NCBI RefSeq assembly: GCF_018863235.1
Contig: NZ_JAHKRS010000002.1
Location: 558,001 to 622,000, forward strand
Source: Pseudomaricurvus albidus
GTDB taxonomy: Bacteria > Pseudomonadota > Gammaproteobacteria > Pseudomonadales > Cellvibrionaceae
Reading direction: 5' to 3'
DNA: 64,000 nt
The position numbers and the translations under genes were made by a program. The notes beneath the pieces were generated by a model that was given only the letters and a program-made list of their open reading frames with translations, was not told the origin of the DNA and ran no database searches. Shown here in pieces: positions 56,363-64,000 of the stretch (position 1 is its first letter; every line of letters starts with the position of its first letter).

Positions 56363-56836
56363 ATGAAAGTGCAAGCAGTAGACTCTAAGACAGGAAAGAC
56401 AGTTGAGAAAGATTTGCCAAGTCTAAGTGCAAGCTTTATTGGGGCTATGACCGATCTTGAATTTTCCGATGAAAAGATCAAGCGGATTATTTCTCTGATG
56501 GATATATCTGCCGATGCCAAGTCTGTGCTTTATTCTGTTTCTGCGGTGACCATTAGGATTGGTCAGAATGTTGTTAAAATTGGCAGAAAGATTATAGATG
56601 GTATTGCGATGTTATTTGAAGAGTTCCCTAACGCAGCGTGGGGGGTGGTTTTGGGGGCAATCTTCGGCGCCTTAATTTCTTTGGTTCCGATGATAGGAGT
56701 GGCGCTTGGGGCGATAATAGCACCCATTTCTATGGCATACGGACTGGTTAAAGGGCTTGACGAGGACTTGGCAGATAAGAAGCTTACCAGAAAAATTAGA
56801 GAAATGAGCCAAGCATATGCACCCTTGGCGTCATAA
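56363..56836 (+). CDS. Membrane protein with glycine-rich hairpin, partner of TerB-like protein
   Basis: The 157-residue protein starts after AAGGATCAGCA. The N-terminal ~85 residues are soluble and helical. A glycine-rich membrane hairpin follows (AAWGVVLGAIFGALISLVPMIGVALGAIIAPISMAYGL, about 95-130), then a charged tail. The next gene starts 10 bp downstream, and both proteins have Gly/Ala-rich membrane segments, so a complex is likely. Family unknown. Confidence 0.75.
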   Translation: MKVQAVDSKTGKTVEKDLPSLSASFIGAMTDLEFSDEKIKRIISLMDISADAKSVLYSVSAVTIRIGQNVVKIGRKIIDGIAMLFEEFPNAAWGVVLGAIFGALISLVPMIGVALGAIIAPISMAYGLVKGLDEDLADKKLTRKIREMSQAYAPLAS

Positions 56837-56846
56837 GGATATTTAG

Positions 56847-57770
56847 ATGGATAATTGTCAAGATTCTCGGTGGATGCAAGGGATTGAAGAGGTCGTGGCT
56901 GATCCGTTGCGATTTAAGCAAAAGCTCAAAATCGGCGAAGAAGTGTATCAATCCTTAAAACTCAAAAAATTTATGCTGGATTGCATGGATGGTGTAAATG
57001 GAGGGTTGACAGGGTTTGGGTTGGCGAGCACTCCTGTTGTGGCGGGTACTTTTTTTGCACCCAGTGGGATATTAGGAGCGATAGGGATTGGTGCTGCAGC
57101 CACCCCTGTTGGTTGGGCGATTGCTGCTGGTGTTGTCGGTGCAGGCCTTAGTACAGTGTTAGGTCGCACTGTATTTAGGTCTACGTCTTCACGTGTAGAT
57201 GTTATTCCTCATTTTATTAACACTCCTTTGGATGCACTGGCTGTTGGCCTGTTTGATTTAAATTGTCTGCTGGCTGTCAAAGTAGGCATGATTGACGGTG
57301 ATTTTGTTGAATCCGAAAAATCCTTAATCCATAACTATTTTGTAGATGAGTGGGGATATGACGAAGTTTTTGTTCGTCAAGCGATGGAGCAAATAGCTTT
57401 ATGTGCTGAAGGGGAGACGATCAAAGATACAGCCGAAAAACTTGCATTTTTCAAAAAGGAAAACCCTGATTGCAATTACAAATTGATGACGTTGGAGATT
57501 ATCAGGTTTCTCACTGAGCTAATGGAGACTGATGGGAAAATTGATGAGCGAGAGGAGATGGCCGTTGAGAGGGTACAACGGGTTTTCGAAGACGTGGGCT
57601 CAGTAACCTTCGCTAAGTTAGCCTCTCAGGGAGTTGATGCCGCAGCAGGTGCAGGTAAGAGAGGCGTCGGGATTCTTTCGAAGGGGGTTGATTCGGTAGG
57701 CTCATCAATTCGCTCGCTGGGGGCGACGTTGTCACAAAAAATCAAGGACGAACCACCAGAGAAAGGCTAG
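56847..57770 (+). CDS. Membrane-associated TerB-like protein
   Basis: The 307-residue protein has three parts. A soluble start (1-50) precedes a Gly/Ala-rich hydrophobic block (51-108). A helical domain of about 125 residues then carries two acidic loops of the TerB type, MIDGDFVESE (148-157) and ETDGKIDERE (227-236), each followed by a helix. TerB domains bind metal through such loops and occur in stress and phage-defence systems. The C-terminal tail (250-307) repeats Gly/Val/Ser patterns. AAGGATATTTAG precedes the start, 10 bp after the partner gene. A membrane-linked stress or defence role is inferred. Confidence 0.72.
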   Translation: MDNCQDSRWMQGIEEVVADPLRFKQKLKIGEEVYQSLKLKKFMLDCMDGVNGGLTGFGLASTPVVAGTFFAPSGILGAIGIGAAATPVGWAIAAGVVGAGLSTVLGRTVFRSTSSRVDVIPHFINTPLDALAVGLFDLNCLLAVKVGMIDGDFVESEKSLIHNYFVDEWGYDEVFVRQAMEQIALCAEGETIKDTAEKLAFFKKENPDCNYKLMTLEIIRFLTELMETDGKIDEREEMAVERVQRVFEDVGSVTFAKLASQGVDAAAGAGKRGVGILSKGVDSVGSSIRSLGATLSQKIKDEPPEKG

Positions 57771-57807
57771 CACCGAAGAAGAATGAGTGGAGGAAAAAGG
57801 ATTCCTC

Positions 57808-57921
57808 ATGAACAAACTTTGCCAGGATCAGTCGCACAATGCAGGTGACAAAGATGGGGGGCGATTTCTATTGATGGTGGGCCCGATGGTTTTGAGCAAG
57901 CTGCTGTCGTTTGCGAGCTGA
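57808..57921 (+). CDS. Possible 37-residue small protein downstream of the TerB-like gene
   Basis: The frame starts at ATG 57808 with GGAGGAAAAAGGA just upstream, the best ribosome site in this part of the island. It encodes a polar N-terminus (MNKLCQDQSHNAGDKDGG) and a hydrophobic second half (RFLLMVGPMVLSKLLSFAS). It lies 37 bp after the TerB-like stop on the same strand. The strong ribosome site is the main support. Confidence 0.45.
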   Translation: MNKLCQDQSHNAGDKDGGRFLLMVGPMVLSKLLSFAS

Positions 57922-58158
57922 GAATCGCGGGTGGGGATCAGCATACAGCTGTCACTAGGGCAGGGGTGAGCGCGGCAGCGCTTTAAATCTTGCTAGAGCA
58001 GAACCAAAAAGTCTGTATCAGAGGTTCAGGCTGTATAGGTGGTTATGTTCTAGGGTTGGATGGGGGAGGAATGGATTATGTGTAAACTACTTAGTTTGGC
58101 TTTGCTGTTTTGAAACTGGGATATACATTGGTTCCCGCGGAAGAGGCAAGTGAACGCT

Positions 58159-58198
58159 TATAGCCAATCCCGCAAGCTTCAGTCTTGGCTATAATTTT
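58159..58198 (+). terminator. Possible terminator of the TerB-like module
   Basis: Arms TATAGCCAA (58159-58167) and TTGGCTATA (58185-58193) form a 9-bp perfect stem followed on the plus strand by ATTTTT. The 17-nt loop makes it moderately strong. It lies between the two convergent cargo modules. Confidence 0.55.
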
Positions 58199-58204
58199 TG
58201 GCTA

Positions 58205-58393
58205 TTATGCCATGAGGAGTTCCTTCAAAGCCTTTTTGGCTCCGTCAGCAGTATTCGTACGGTCGATCTCTTTATTGGAGGGCCGAGTGTTAGTGCTGGT
58301 CATTTTGGGAAAGAACTCTTTTTCAAAGTTCATTACCTTGATTTTCGCTTTTGTCACTTGGGAGCCCTTTTTTGGTGCGGAATTGTTGTCCAT
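58205..58393 (-). CDS. Small basic partner gene of the Ntn-hydrolase
   Basis: This 62-residue, Lys/Asn/Thr-rich soluble protein ends with a short helix (GAKKALKELLMA). It starts 9 nt after the Ntn-hydrolase stop (58403), so both genes are almost certainly on one transcript. No family is recognised. Substrate, adaptor or inhibitor of the hydrolase are possibilities without direct evidence. Confidence 0.65.
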   Translation of the reverse strand: MDNNSAPKKGSQVTKAKIKVMNFEKEFFPKMTSTNTRPSNKEIDRTNTADGAKKALKELLMA

Positions 58394-58402
58394 AGCCGAA
58401 TC

Positions 58403-59719
58403 TCACTTTGTACCATTGTAGTAATTCGCAAAGTAGTGTTGATTAAACTTTGGCTCGAAATAATGCTTTCGTTTGAACCATATGAAGCCATCACCCTTAG
58501 ATAGTATAGCTACGTCTATGGGGCCACCAACAGATTCTAGAGAGTTAGACATCTTTCTCTTGAAGGCAGTTAAGTTTACAAGAGTTTCAGCCATTTCTGC
58601 TAGCTCATCTTTGGGCAAATATTCGAGCATCTCAAGAATCGGATCTAAAACTGTCGTTCGTTTTATGTTATCAAGACTAGTATTCAAGTCTTGCATGAAG
58701 TTATCGATATGCTCTTTGATTGCGCTTTTGATGGCATCTGTAGGTGCGTTGTCGCCGAAAATATCTTCGGGTAACCGTTCTGTGATTACGGAAGAAAGCC
58801 CGTTTTGGAGCATGTTAAATATGTTGTTAAATGAGGGGTCCATTCCAGTGAGGAAGGTTCTTACGACTTCATCTTGAGCAAAGGGGATGATGGATGGGGT
58901 AAACTCCTCGGCTTGAGTGGTGCTGGATCCTGGCAGGAACATGCTTCTTGGTTTCCCGTTGTACATGATCCCTACTTGATAAGCGGCTACTCGGGGGTAT
59001 ATTTCGTCACAGCCATATCCAGCGAAAACTATGCCACTTGATTGGTCAAAGTCTCTTTTGATGAGCGAAAGGGCGAGAACCTCATAAATCCTATCCTTGA
59101 GGTCTTCCCTGATTGACTGATGAAGATTTTCAAAGATGCCGAGGAGTTGTCCGTCAGCATGTTCTGAATACTCAACTATAAAATTTCTTTTATCTTCGTC
59201 GTTGAAGTTATCAAGATTCTCTAGGCTTTCCAGATGTGCTCTTTGAGCTTCCAGAATTTCTTCTAGGGTGGCAATAAATGTGCTTACGAAGTCTTCGTCG
59301 GTGATATTGTCTTCACAAGTCTCAAGCTTGTTGCGGACAGATTCAATGCATTCGTTCTGGATACTTAGTAACCGTGTTCTGATTTTTTCGAGGACATGTT
59401 TCTGTTCCTCTTGGACTGAGAATATGCCTCTATTATTTGTAGTGAAGCTCCAAAAATCTTCCGCATATTCAAGCAGCGTGCTGAAAGATCGGTCTTCCAG
59501 TTGTGCTCTATACTCTTTGATTAAGATTTCCCATGGAACACCTACAAAGCTTCCTCCACCATATACCATAAAGGCAACGGGGTGGTATTTTGATAGCATG
59601 AAAAGCTTATTGGCCGAATTGTATATTTTTCGGGTGTCTTGAGGTGAGCCGATGGAGACGGCACTGTCCGCCGCTAAAGCAATTCCGTTTTTATTCAGGA
59701 TGGCGATCTCAGCCGTCAT
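58403..59719 (-). CDS. Proteasome/HslV-like Ntn-hydrolase with a helical insertion
   Basis: The 438-residue protein starts MTAEIAILNKNGIALAADSA. If Met is removed, Thr becomes residue 1 and Asp falls at position 17, as in proteasome beta subunits and HslV. NKLFMLSKYHPVAFMVYGGG aligns with the Lys33 strand and the GG loop. A second beta-type stretch, GIVFAGYGCDEIYPRVAAYQVG (229-250), corresponds to the inner sheet, and SVGGPIDVAILSKGDG (396-411) to the final strands. Between about residues 75 and 215 a charged helical insertion replaces the usual helices, doubling the family's normal size (about 175-230). Thr-type amidase or protease activity is inferred. It lies 63 bp after the tRNA on the same strand. 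Confidence 0.75.
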   Translation of the reverse strand: MTAEIAILNKNGIALAADSAVSIGSPQDTRKIYNSANKLFMLSKYHPVAFMVYGGGSFVGVPWEILIKEYRAQLEDRSFSTLLEYAEDFWSFTTNNRGIFSVQEEQKHVLEKIRTRLLSIQNECIESVRNKLETCEDNITDEDFVSTFIATLEEILEAQRAHLESLENLDNFNDEDKRNFIVEYSEHADGQLLGIFENLHQSIREDLKDRIYEVLALSLIKRDFDQSSGIVFAGYGCDEIYPRVAAYQVGIMYNGKPRSMFLPGSSTTQAEEFTPSIIPFAQDEVVRTFLTGMDPSFNNIFNMLQNGLSSVITERLPEDIFGDNAPTDAIKSAIKEHIDNFMQDLNTSLDNIKRTTVLDPILEMLEYLPKDELAEMAETLVNLTAFKRKMSNSLESVGGPIDVAILSKGDGFIWFKRKHYFEPKFNQHYFANYYNGTK

Positions 59720-59744
59720 TATAAAAAGTCCATTTAAGTTTCAC
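59709..59744 (-). CDS. Possible 11-residue leader peptide overlapping the Ntn-hydrolase start
   Basis: The only strong ribosome site upstream of the hydrolase (GGAGGAGG, 59753-59760) is 8 nt before a GTG that opens MKLKWTFYNDG and stops at TGA 59709-59711. The hydrolase ATG (59717-59719) lies inside this frame and has no good ribosome site of its own. Translational coupling is therefore likely. The purine-rich site can also pair with CTCCTC at 59765-59770, forming a hairpin (59754-59770) that would hide it. Confidence 0.5.
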   Translation of the reverse strand: MKLKWTFYNDG

Positions 59745-59779
59745 GTATATGTCCTCCTCCGAGTGAGGAGAGATCAGGA

Positions 59780-59829
59780 AAATGGTGGGCCCTGACAGAC
59801 TTGAACTGTCGACCTGCCGATTATGAGTC
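59780..59829. repeat. Right attachment site within the tRNA gene
   Basis: This is identical to 49385-49434. It covers the tRNA from the anticodon stem to the CCA end plus 3 bp, so the tRNA gene stays intact after integration. Confidence 0.92.
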
Positions 59830-59859
59830 GGATGCTCTAACCAACTGAGCTAAGGGCCC
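59783..59859 (-). tRNA. tRNA with CAU anticodon, probably tRNA-Ile2
   Basis: The 77-nt cloverleaf has a 7-bp acceptor stem (GGGCCCT/AGGGCCC), encoded CCA, D arm GCTC/GAGC, anticodon loop CTCATAA and T arm GACAG/CTGTC with TTCAAGT. C4-G69 and C5-G68 are the acceptor pairs recognised by the lysidine synthetase TilS, and the 5' half resembles E. coli ileX. I therefore prefer tRNA-Ile2 (lysidine-modified, reading AUA) to elongator tRNA-Met. Position 27-43 is a T-C mismatch. It follows rpoD and is the integration target of the island. Confidence 0.88.
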
Positions 59860-59914
59860 AAAACTGAAAAGTTTTGAATTTGGTACTGCTAAGTTGTTGT
59901 TTTAAATACAACAA

Positions 59915-59938
59915 CGGGGCGCATTATAGTGCGCCCCG
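59915..59938 (-). promoter_or_regulatory. Hairpin after rpoD containing the tRNA -10 box
   Basis: On the minus strand a 9-bp perfect stem (CGGGGCGCA with TGCGCCCCG) has the loop CTATAA, and TATAAT lies across loop and right arm. A weak -35 (TGGCCA) is 17 bp upstream. The GC-rich sequence after the -10 box is typical of tRNA promoters. The hairpin, followed by TTGTTGTATTT, may also end rpoD transcripts, so one element could serve both purposes. Confidence 0.65.
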
Positions 59939-59968
59939 ATGCGTCTGGCCAGTGGCAAATTACCGTCT

Positions 59969-61807
59969 TTATTGCTCGTCGATAAAACCGCGCAGGTGAT
60001 CGGAGCGGGAAGGGTGACGCAGTTTGCGCAGAGCCTTGGCTTCGATCTGACGGATACGCTCACGGGTTACGTCGAACTGCTTGCCGACTTCTTCCAGAGT
60101 GTGATCAGTGTTCATGTTGATGCCGAAACGCATACGCAAGACTTTCGCTTCACGAGCGGTCAGGCCGGCCAGCACTTCTTTAGTGGCTTCTTCCAGACCC
60201 TGAGAGGTCGCGGACTCCACTGGAGAGGTGATGGTGTTGTCTTCAATAAAGTCACCCAGGTGCGAATCTTCATCATCACCGATGGGGGTCTCCATGGAGA
60301 TAGGCTCTTTGGCGATTTTCAGTACCTTGCGAACCTTGTCTTCCGGCATTTCCATGCGCTCACCCAGTTCTTCCGGAGTTGGTTCGCGGCCCATTTCCTG
60401 AAGCATCTGGCGAGATACACGGTTCAGCTTGTTGATGGTTTCAATCATGTGCACCGGAATACGAATGGTGCGCGCCTGATCCGCAATAGAGCGGGTAATG
60501 GCCTGACGAATCCACCAGGTGGCGTAGGTCGAAAACTTGTAGCCGCGACGGTACTCAAACTTGTCTACAGCTTTCATCAGGCCGATGTTGCCTTCCTGAA
60601 TGAGATCAAGGAACTGCAAACCGCGGTTGGTGTATTTTTTCGCAATGGAAATAACCAGACGAAGGTTGGCTTCAACCATTTCTTTCTTGGCGCGACGGGC
60701 GCGGGCTTCACCGATGGACATGCGGCGGTTGATCTCTTTGATCGCGGCCAGATCCAGTTGGGCTTCTTCTTCCAGCTGTTTCAGTTTGCGCTGTGAGCGC
60801 AGAATATCGTCACAAGCCAGTTTGATGGCATCCGAGTAATCGCGCTTTTTGGCGATCACGGTCGGGATCCAGTCTTCGTTGATCTCGTTGCCGGGGAATT
60901 CTTTGATAAAGGTCTTGCGCGGCATTTTTGCCTGACGAACACACAGCGTCATAATGCGGCGTTCTTCAGCGCGTACACGGTCGAGAACGCCACGGATGCG
61001 GCTGTACAGCGGGTCGAACTGACGCGGTGGCAATTTGAAAAACTTAAACACATCGCCTTGAGCGTCCAGAGCCTTGCCTGCCTGTTTGCTGTCGCGGCCA
61101 TGTTTTTCAATGGCGCTGTTGGCGGCGGTCACGGCTTTGGTCAGCTCTTCGATACGAACCTTGGCTTCTTCAGGGTCGACGCCACCACTGTTCTCATCGT
61201 CTTCATCCGCAGCGTCATCGTCTTCAGCCGCTTCGGCTTTTTCTGCCGCGGCTTTACTTTGATCCAGAGCGGAAGGAACGTCTTCGGCGGGGTCGAGCCA
61301 ACCGGCAATAACGTCCGGCATGCGGCGCTCTTCCTGCTCGATGAGGTTGTACTCATCGATGAAAGTTTGCACGGTGCCAGGCCAGTAGGACATGGCGTGC
61401 ATCAGCTCGCGAGTGCCTTCTTCGATGCGCTTGGCAATGGCGATTTCGCCTTCGCGGGTAAGCAGTTCGACGGTGCCCATTTCGCGCATGTACATGCGCA
61501 CCGGGTCAGTGGTACGACCGGCTTCAGTTTCCACGGCGGCCAGAGCGGCAGCGGCTTCGGCTGCAGCGATTTCATCGGCGGAGGAATCGCCATCGGCCAT
61601 CAACAGGGTGTCCGCGTCGGGCGCGGTTTCAAACACCTGGATGCCCATGTCGTTGATCATCTGGATGATGTCTTCGACCTGATCCGGATCGGAAATGTCC
61701 TCGGGCAAATGGTCATTGACCTCGGAGTAAGTCAGGTAGCCTTGCTCCTTACCGCGTGCGATCAATTCTTTGATGCGAGACTGTTGCTGCTGAGCGTGTT
61801 CAGACAT
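59969..61807 (-). CDS. rpoD: Primary sigma factor RpoD (sigma-70)
   Basis: The 612-residue protein has region 1.1 at the N-terminus, the acidic non-conserved region ([18 protein letters not shown], about 195-215) and regions 2.1-2.4 with [24 protein letters not shown] and [15 protein letters not shown]. Regions 3 and 4 end with the helix-turn-helix [22 protein letters not shown]. It directs RNA polymerase to housekeeping promoters. It follows dnaG, as in the macromolecular synthesis operon rpsU-dnaG-rpoD. Confidence 0.98.
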   Translation of the reverse strand: MSEHAQQQQSRIKELIARGKEQGYLTYSEVNDHLPEDISDPDQVEDIIQMINDMGIQVFETAPDADTLLMADGDSSADEIAAAEAAAALAAVETEAGRTTDPVRMYMREMGTVELLTREGEIAIAKRIEEGTRELMHAMSYWPGTVQTFIDEYNLIEQEERRMPDVIAGWLDPAEDVPSALDQSKAAAEKAEAAEDDDAADEDDENSGGVDPEEAKVRIEELTKAVTAANSAIEKHGRDSKQAGKALDAQGDVFKFFKLPPRQFDPLYSRIRGVLDRVRAEERRIMTLCVRQAKMPRKTFIKEFPGNEINEDWIPTVIAKKRDYSDAIKLACDDILRSQRKLKQLEEEAQLDLAAIKEINRRMSIGEARARRAKKEMVEANLRLVISIAKKYTNRGLQFLDLIQEGNIGLMKAVDKFEYRRGYKFSTYATWWIRQAITRSIADQARTIRIPVHMIETINKLNRVSRQMLQEMGREPTPEELGERMEMPEDKVRKVLKIAKEPISMETPIGDDEDSHLGDFIEDNTITSPVESATSQGLEEATKEVLAGLTAREAKVLRMRFGINMNTDHTLEEVGKQFDVTRERIRQIEAKALRKLRHPSRSDHLRGFIDEQ

Positions 61808-61966
61808 TCGAGACCCTGTAACTTGCTTGATGTTTAAAAGGCGGAAAACACGAAATTATAACGTATATATGGCGCCAGCATCCAGATATTCAAGCGTCTG
61901 GACCAGATTTTTACGCTTCAAGTACCGCTTGAGCTGTGAGCTCCGGCGATTTTCGGTCGTAAATCG

Positions 61967-63934
61967 TTAATCTTGGTGGCGATTCGGCGGTTGGCTGGCG
62001 TAGAACTGCCGGATCAGTTGCTTTTCTGACTCGCTTAACTCATTAAAGTTCTTGGAGCTGAGTTTTTCCATTTCCTGTTTTTGCTTTTGCTTGCCGAGCT
62101 GGCTTTCAATGCGGTTGAGGCAATCCAGGTATTCCTGCTGGGCGTTGTAGGGCCCGCGCTGGCGAGCATCGCTGAGAAGTTCAACCGTGGCCAGCTTGGC
62201 CAGCTCATCGCTGGCAGCAGCGCCTTTGCTGCCGCGCCAATGGCCCAGAATGCGCGGCAGGCTGTAGTTGGGTCGCTGCTTGAGAAAGGCGAGCAGTTCG
62301 GTGTACAGGGCCAGATCCGGGTCCGGGCTGTTGTGGATATTGGGAATGTCCGGCGTGAGCGGGATCAGTTCCGGGTGTTGCAGGACAATGGCACACAGCA
62401 ATTTGCTCGGGGGAAGTTTGATCGGTCCCCGATAGCTGGTCTGAGGGCGTGTGCTGGTTACGCTCGCTGATGCTTGGGCAATGCGATCGTCCGCAGGGTA
62501 ATCACGGCTGGCTGTCCAGTCGTCCTGTATGGGGGGCGGATTATGGTGTGCCTCGGCTTGTGTGTCCGGGTTGTAAGCCGGTGCCGCTCGGTGATGATCA
62601 GCCGTCTGGGGTTGGCTGACCTGAGCTTTTTCTTCGGGAGTGTTAACCAGCTCCATGAGTGTGTCCATGGGGAGGCCGGTGCGCTGGGCCAGGTTGGCGA
62701 ACATCAGTTCCCGAAAAACGCCTGCTGGCAATTTGTGCAGCAGTGGTGCCGCGCGTTTGCTCAGTCGTGCCCGACCCTCCATGGACTGGATGTCGATACC
62801 GTCGGCGACGCTGTCAAACAGGAAGTCTTCCAGCGGTACTGCCAGTTCGACCATGTTGGAGAATTTCTCCGCGCCCACCTGACGTATCAGGGTGTCCGGG
62901 TCTTCGCCGTCGGGTAAAAACAGGAATTTAACCTGGCGGCCATCCTGCATGGCGCCCAGGCTGTTTTCCAGGGCGCGCTTGGCAGCGTTGCGGCCGGCCT
63001 CGTCGCCGTCGAAGCAGAACACCACTTCCTGAGTGTATTTAAAGGCAAGGGCGAGATGATCTTCGCCGCAGGCGGTACCCAGTGTGGCCACACCGTAGCG
63101 GATATCGAACTGTGCCAGCGCCACCACGTCCATATAGCCTTCCACGACCAGCAGTCGCGGCAGTTGGCGATAGGCCTGGCGTGCCTCGTACAGACCGTAG
63201 AGCTCCCTGCCTTTGTGGAATACCGGGGTTTCCGGCGAGTTCAGATATTTGGGTTTGTCGTCGCCCAGGACGCGTCCGCCAAAGCCGATCACGCGGCCGC
63301 GGGTGTCGCGGATCGGGAACATGATGCGATTGCGGAAGCGGTCGTAACGTCGACCGTCTTCCGGCCGTTCGATCAGCATGCCGCCTTCGGCCAGCAGGTG
63401 TTTGTCCTCTTCGGTCAGGCCGATGGCTTTTAGCAGGTTGTCCCAGCCCGGTGGGGCGTAGCCAATGCCAAAATCGCGGGCGATCTCGCCGCTCAGGCCT
63501 CGCTGCTGGAGGTAGTTGATGGCGTGTTGGCGGGCGGGGCTGTGTCGCAGTTGCTGGCGGAAAAACTGGTCGGTTTTTTCCAGCAGCTGGTAGAGGTTTT
63601 TGCGTTCCTGCTGGCGCGGTGAGTCGTTGCTTGCCTCGCGCGGCACTTCCAGGCCAACCATCTTGGCCAGCTCTTCCACGGCATCCGGGAAGCTCAGGCG
63701 GTCGTGCTCAAGCACAAACCCCAGTGCTGTGCCGCTGGCGCCACAGCCAAAGCAGTAATAAAACTGTTTGTCGGGGCTGACGGTAAAGGAGGGGGTTTTT
63801 TCTTCGTGGAAAGGGCAGCAGGCGCTGTAGTTTTTACCGGTCTTTTTCAGTTTGACACGGGCATCCACCACATCGACGATGTCGATGCGATCCAGAAGAT
63901 CGTCGATAAATGTTTGGGGAATCAGGCCTGCCAT
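61967..63934 (-). CDS. dnaG: DNA primase DnaG
   Basis: The 655-residue primase has an N-terminal zinc finger (CCPFHEEKTPSFTVSPDKQ then YCFGCGASG), an RNA-polymerase-like core and TOPRIM motifs (LLVVEGYMDVVAL, FCFDGDEAGRNAAKRA). The C-terminal DnaB-binding domain follows a Pro/Gln-rich linker at about 430-500. It makes RNA primers at replication forks. rpoD follows 159 bp downstream. The gene start is 66 bp from the window edge, so rpsU, usually upstream, would be just outside. Confidence 0.98.
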   Translation of the reverse strand: MAGLIPQTFIDDLLDRIDIVDVVDARVKLKKTGKNYSACCPFHEEKTPSFTVSPDKQFYYCFGCGASGTALGFVLEHDRLSFPDAVEELAKMVGLEVPREASNDSPRQQERKNLYQLLEKTDQFFRQQLRHSPARQHAINYLQQRGLSGEIARDFGIGYAPPGWDNLLKAIGLTEEDKHLLAEGGMLIERPEDGRRYDRFRNRIMFPIRDTRGRVIGFGGRVLGDDKPKYLNSPETPVFHKGRELYGLYEARQAYRQLPRLLVVEGYMDVVALAQFDIRYGVATLGTACGEDHLALAFKYTQEVVFCFDGDEAGRNAAKRALENSLGAMQDGRQVKFLFLPDGEDPDTLIRQVGAEKFSNMVELAVPLEDFLFDSVADGIDIQSMEGRARLSKRAAPLLHKLPAGVFRELMFANLAQRTGLPMDTLMELVNTPEEKAQVSQPQTADHHRAAPAYNPDTQAEAHHNPPPIQDDWTASRDYPADDRIAQASASVTSTRPQTSYRGPIKLPPSKLLCAIVLQHPELIPLTPDIPNIHNSPDPDLALYTELLAFLKQRPNYSLPRILGHWRGSKGAAASDELAKLATVELLSDARQRGPYNAQQEYLDCLNRIESQLGKQKQKQEMEKLSSKNFNELSESEKQLIRQFYASQPPNRHQD

Positions 63935-64000
63935 GCACCGAGTTTACCGTGTCTGCGAGAGTTGGGGTAGCCGGGCTTGTCTGGGCACGTCGGGGAGTTC

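Larger units (their letters stand above)
49385..59829. mobile_element. tRNA-targeting integrative element, about 10.4 kb
   Basis: Perfect 50-bp direct repeats (49385-49434 and 59780-59829) bound the region. The right copy lies in the 3' part of an intact tRNA gene. Inside are a tyrosine integrase, VapE-like protein, serine recombinase, small unknown genes, a TerB-like membrane module and a proteasome-like hydrolase module. The right part is visibly more AT-rich than flanking core genes. No structural phage or conjugation genes are seen, suggesting a satellite-type or non-self-mobile island. Confidence 0.9.

Noticed and set aside
1-64000. CRISPR arrays, cas genes, rRNA genes or intact insertion sequences
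   Set aside because: No regularly spaced repeats, Cas motifs, rRNA sequence or transposase genes with terminal repeats were seen on reading the window.

Overview
The window looks like a chromosomal segment of a marine-type gammaproteobacterium close to the Pseudomonadales/Cellvibrionales. The signs are a FimX-like protein beside a PilZ-domain gene, an epmB-efp-epmA cluster, a bioB-bioF-bioHC-bioD operon carrying a BioH-BioC fusion, a glutaryl-CoA catabolic pair with a divergent LysR gene, a class GN ('marine proteobacterial') sortase with its VIT/VWA target, and dnaG-rpoD followed by a CAU-anticodon tRNA. Species assignment is inference; no rRNA is present.

Layout. 1-3303: c-di-GMP/type IV pilus genes (truncated FimX-like gene, PilZ protein). 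3460-6420: EF-P and its lysylation enzymes. 6462-10547: cysE, srkA, a FabH-like ketoacyl synthase and comF. 10588-15334: biotin operon with a probable BirA operator over its promoter. 15903-22915: acyl-CoA dehydrogenase, small envelope proteins, a phosphoribosyltransferase, a Na+/alanine symporter and asparaginase. 23033-26542: glutarate catabolism and its regulator. 26539-38061: a BdlA-like sensor, a 2OG oxygenase, aldehyde dehydrogenase, an AraC regulator, a TonB receptor-YfiR-GGDEF/EAL operon and a DUF3089 hydrolase. 38080-42638: an outer-membrane barrel, the sortase pair and a DUF2784 membrane protein.

42750-49434 is accessory: a TetR/amidohydrolase/TonB-receptor block is followed by recombination debris. 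The debris includes the C-terminal remnant of an old-yellow-enzyme gene, a chimeric second copy of pieces of the sortase-target and DUF2784 genes, and several fragments of the tRNA gene found 10 kb further on.

49385-59829 is a compact integrative element of about 10.4 kb bounded by perfect 50-bp direct repeats, the right one being the 3' part of the intact tRNA gene (77 nt, CAU anticodon, probably tRNA-Ile2). It encodes a tyrosine integrase, a VapE-type P-loop protein, a serine recombinase, several small unknown proteins, and two cargo modules. One is a membrane/TerB-like two-gene unit with a possible 37-residue third member. The other, directly downstream of the tRNA on the same strand, is a proteasome/HslV-like Ntn-hydrolase with a small basic partner gene. 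No capsid, tail or conjugation genes are visible, so it looks like a satellite or defence-type island. The Ntn-hydrolase module is my best candidate for an undescribed system.

59915-63934 returns to the core genome: tRNA promoter/rpoD terminator, rpoD and dnaG. All identifications are from reading the sequence; no database search was run.
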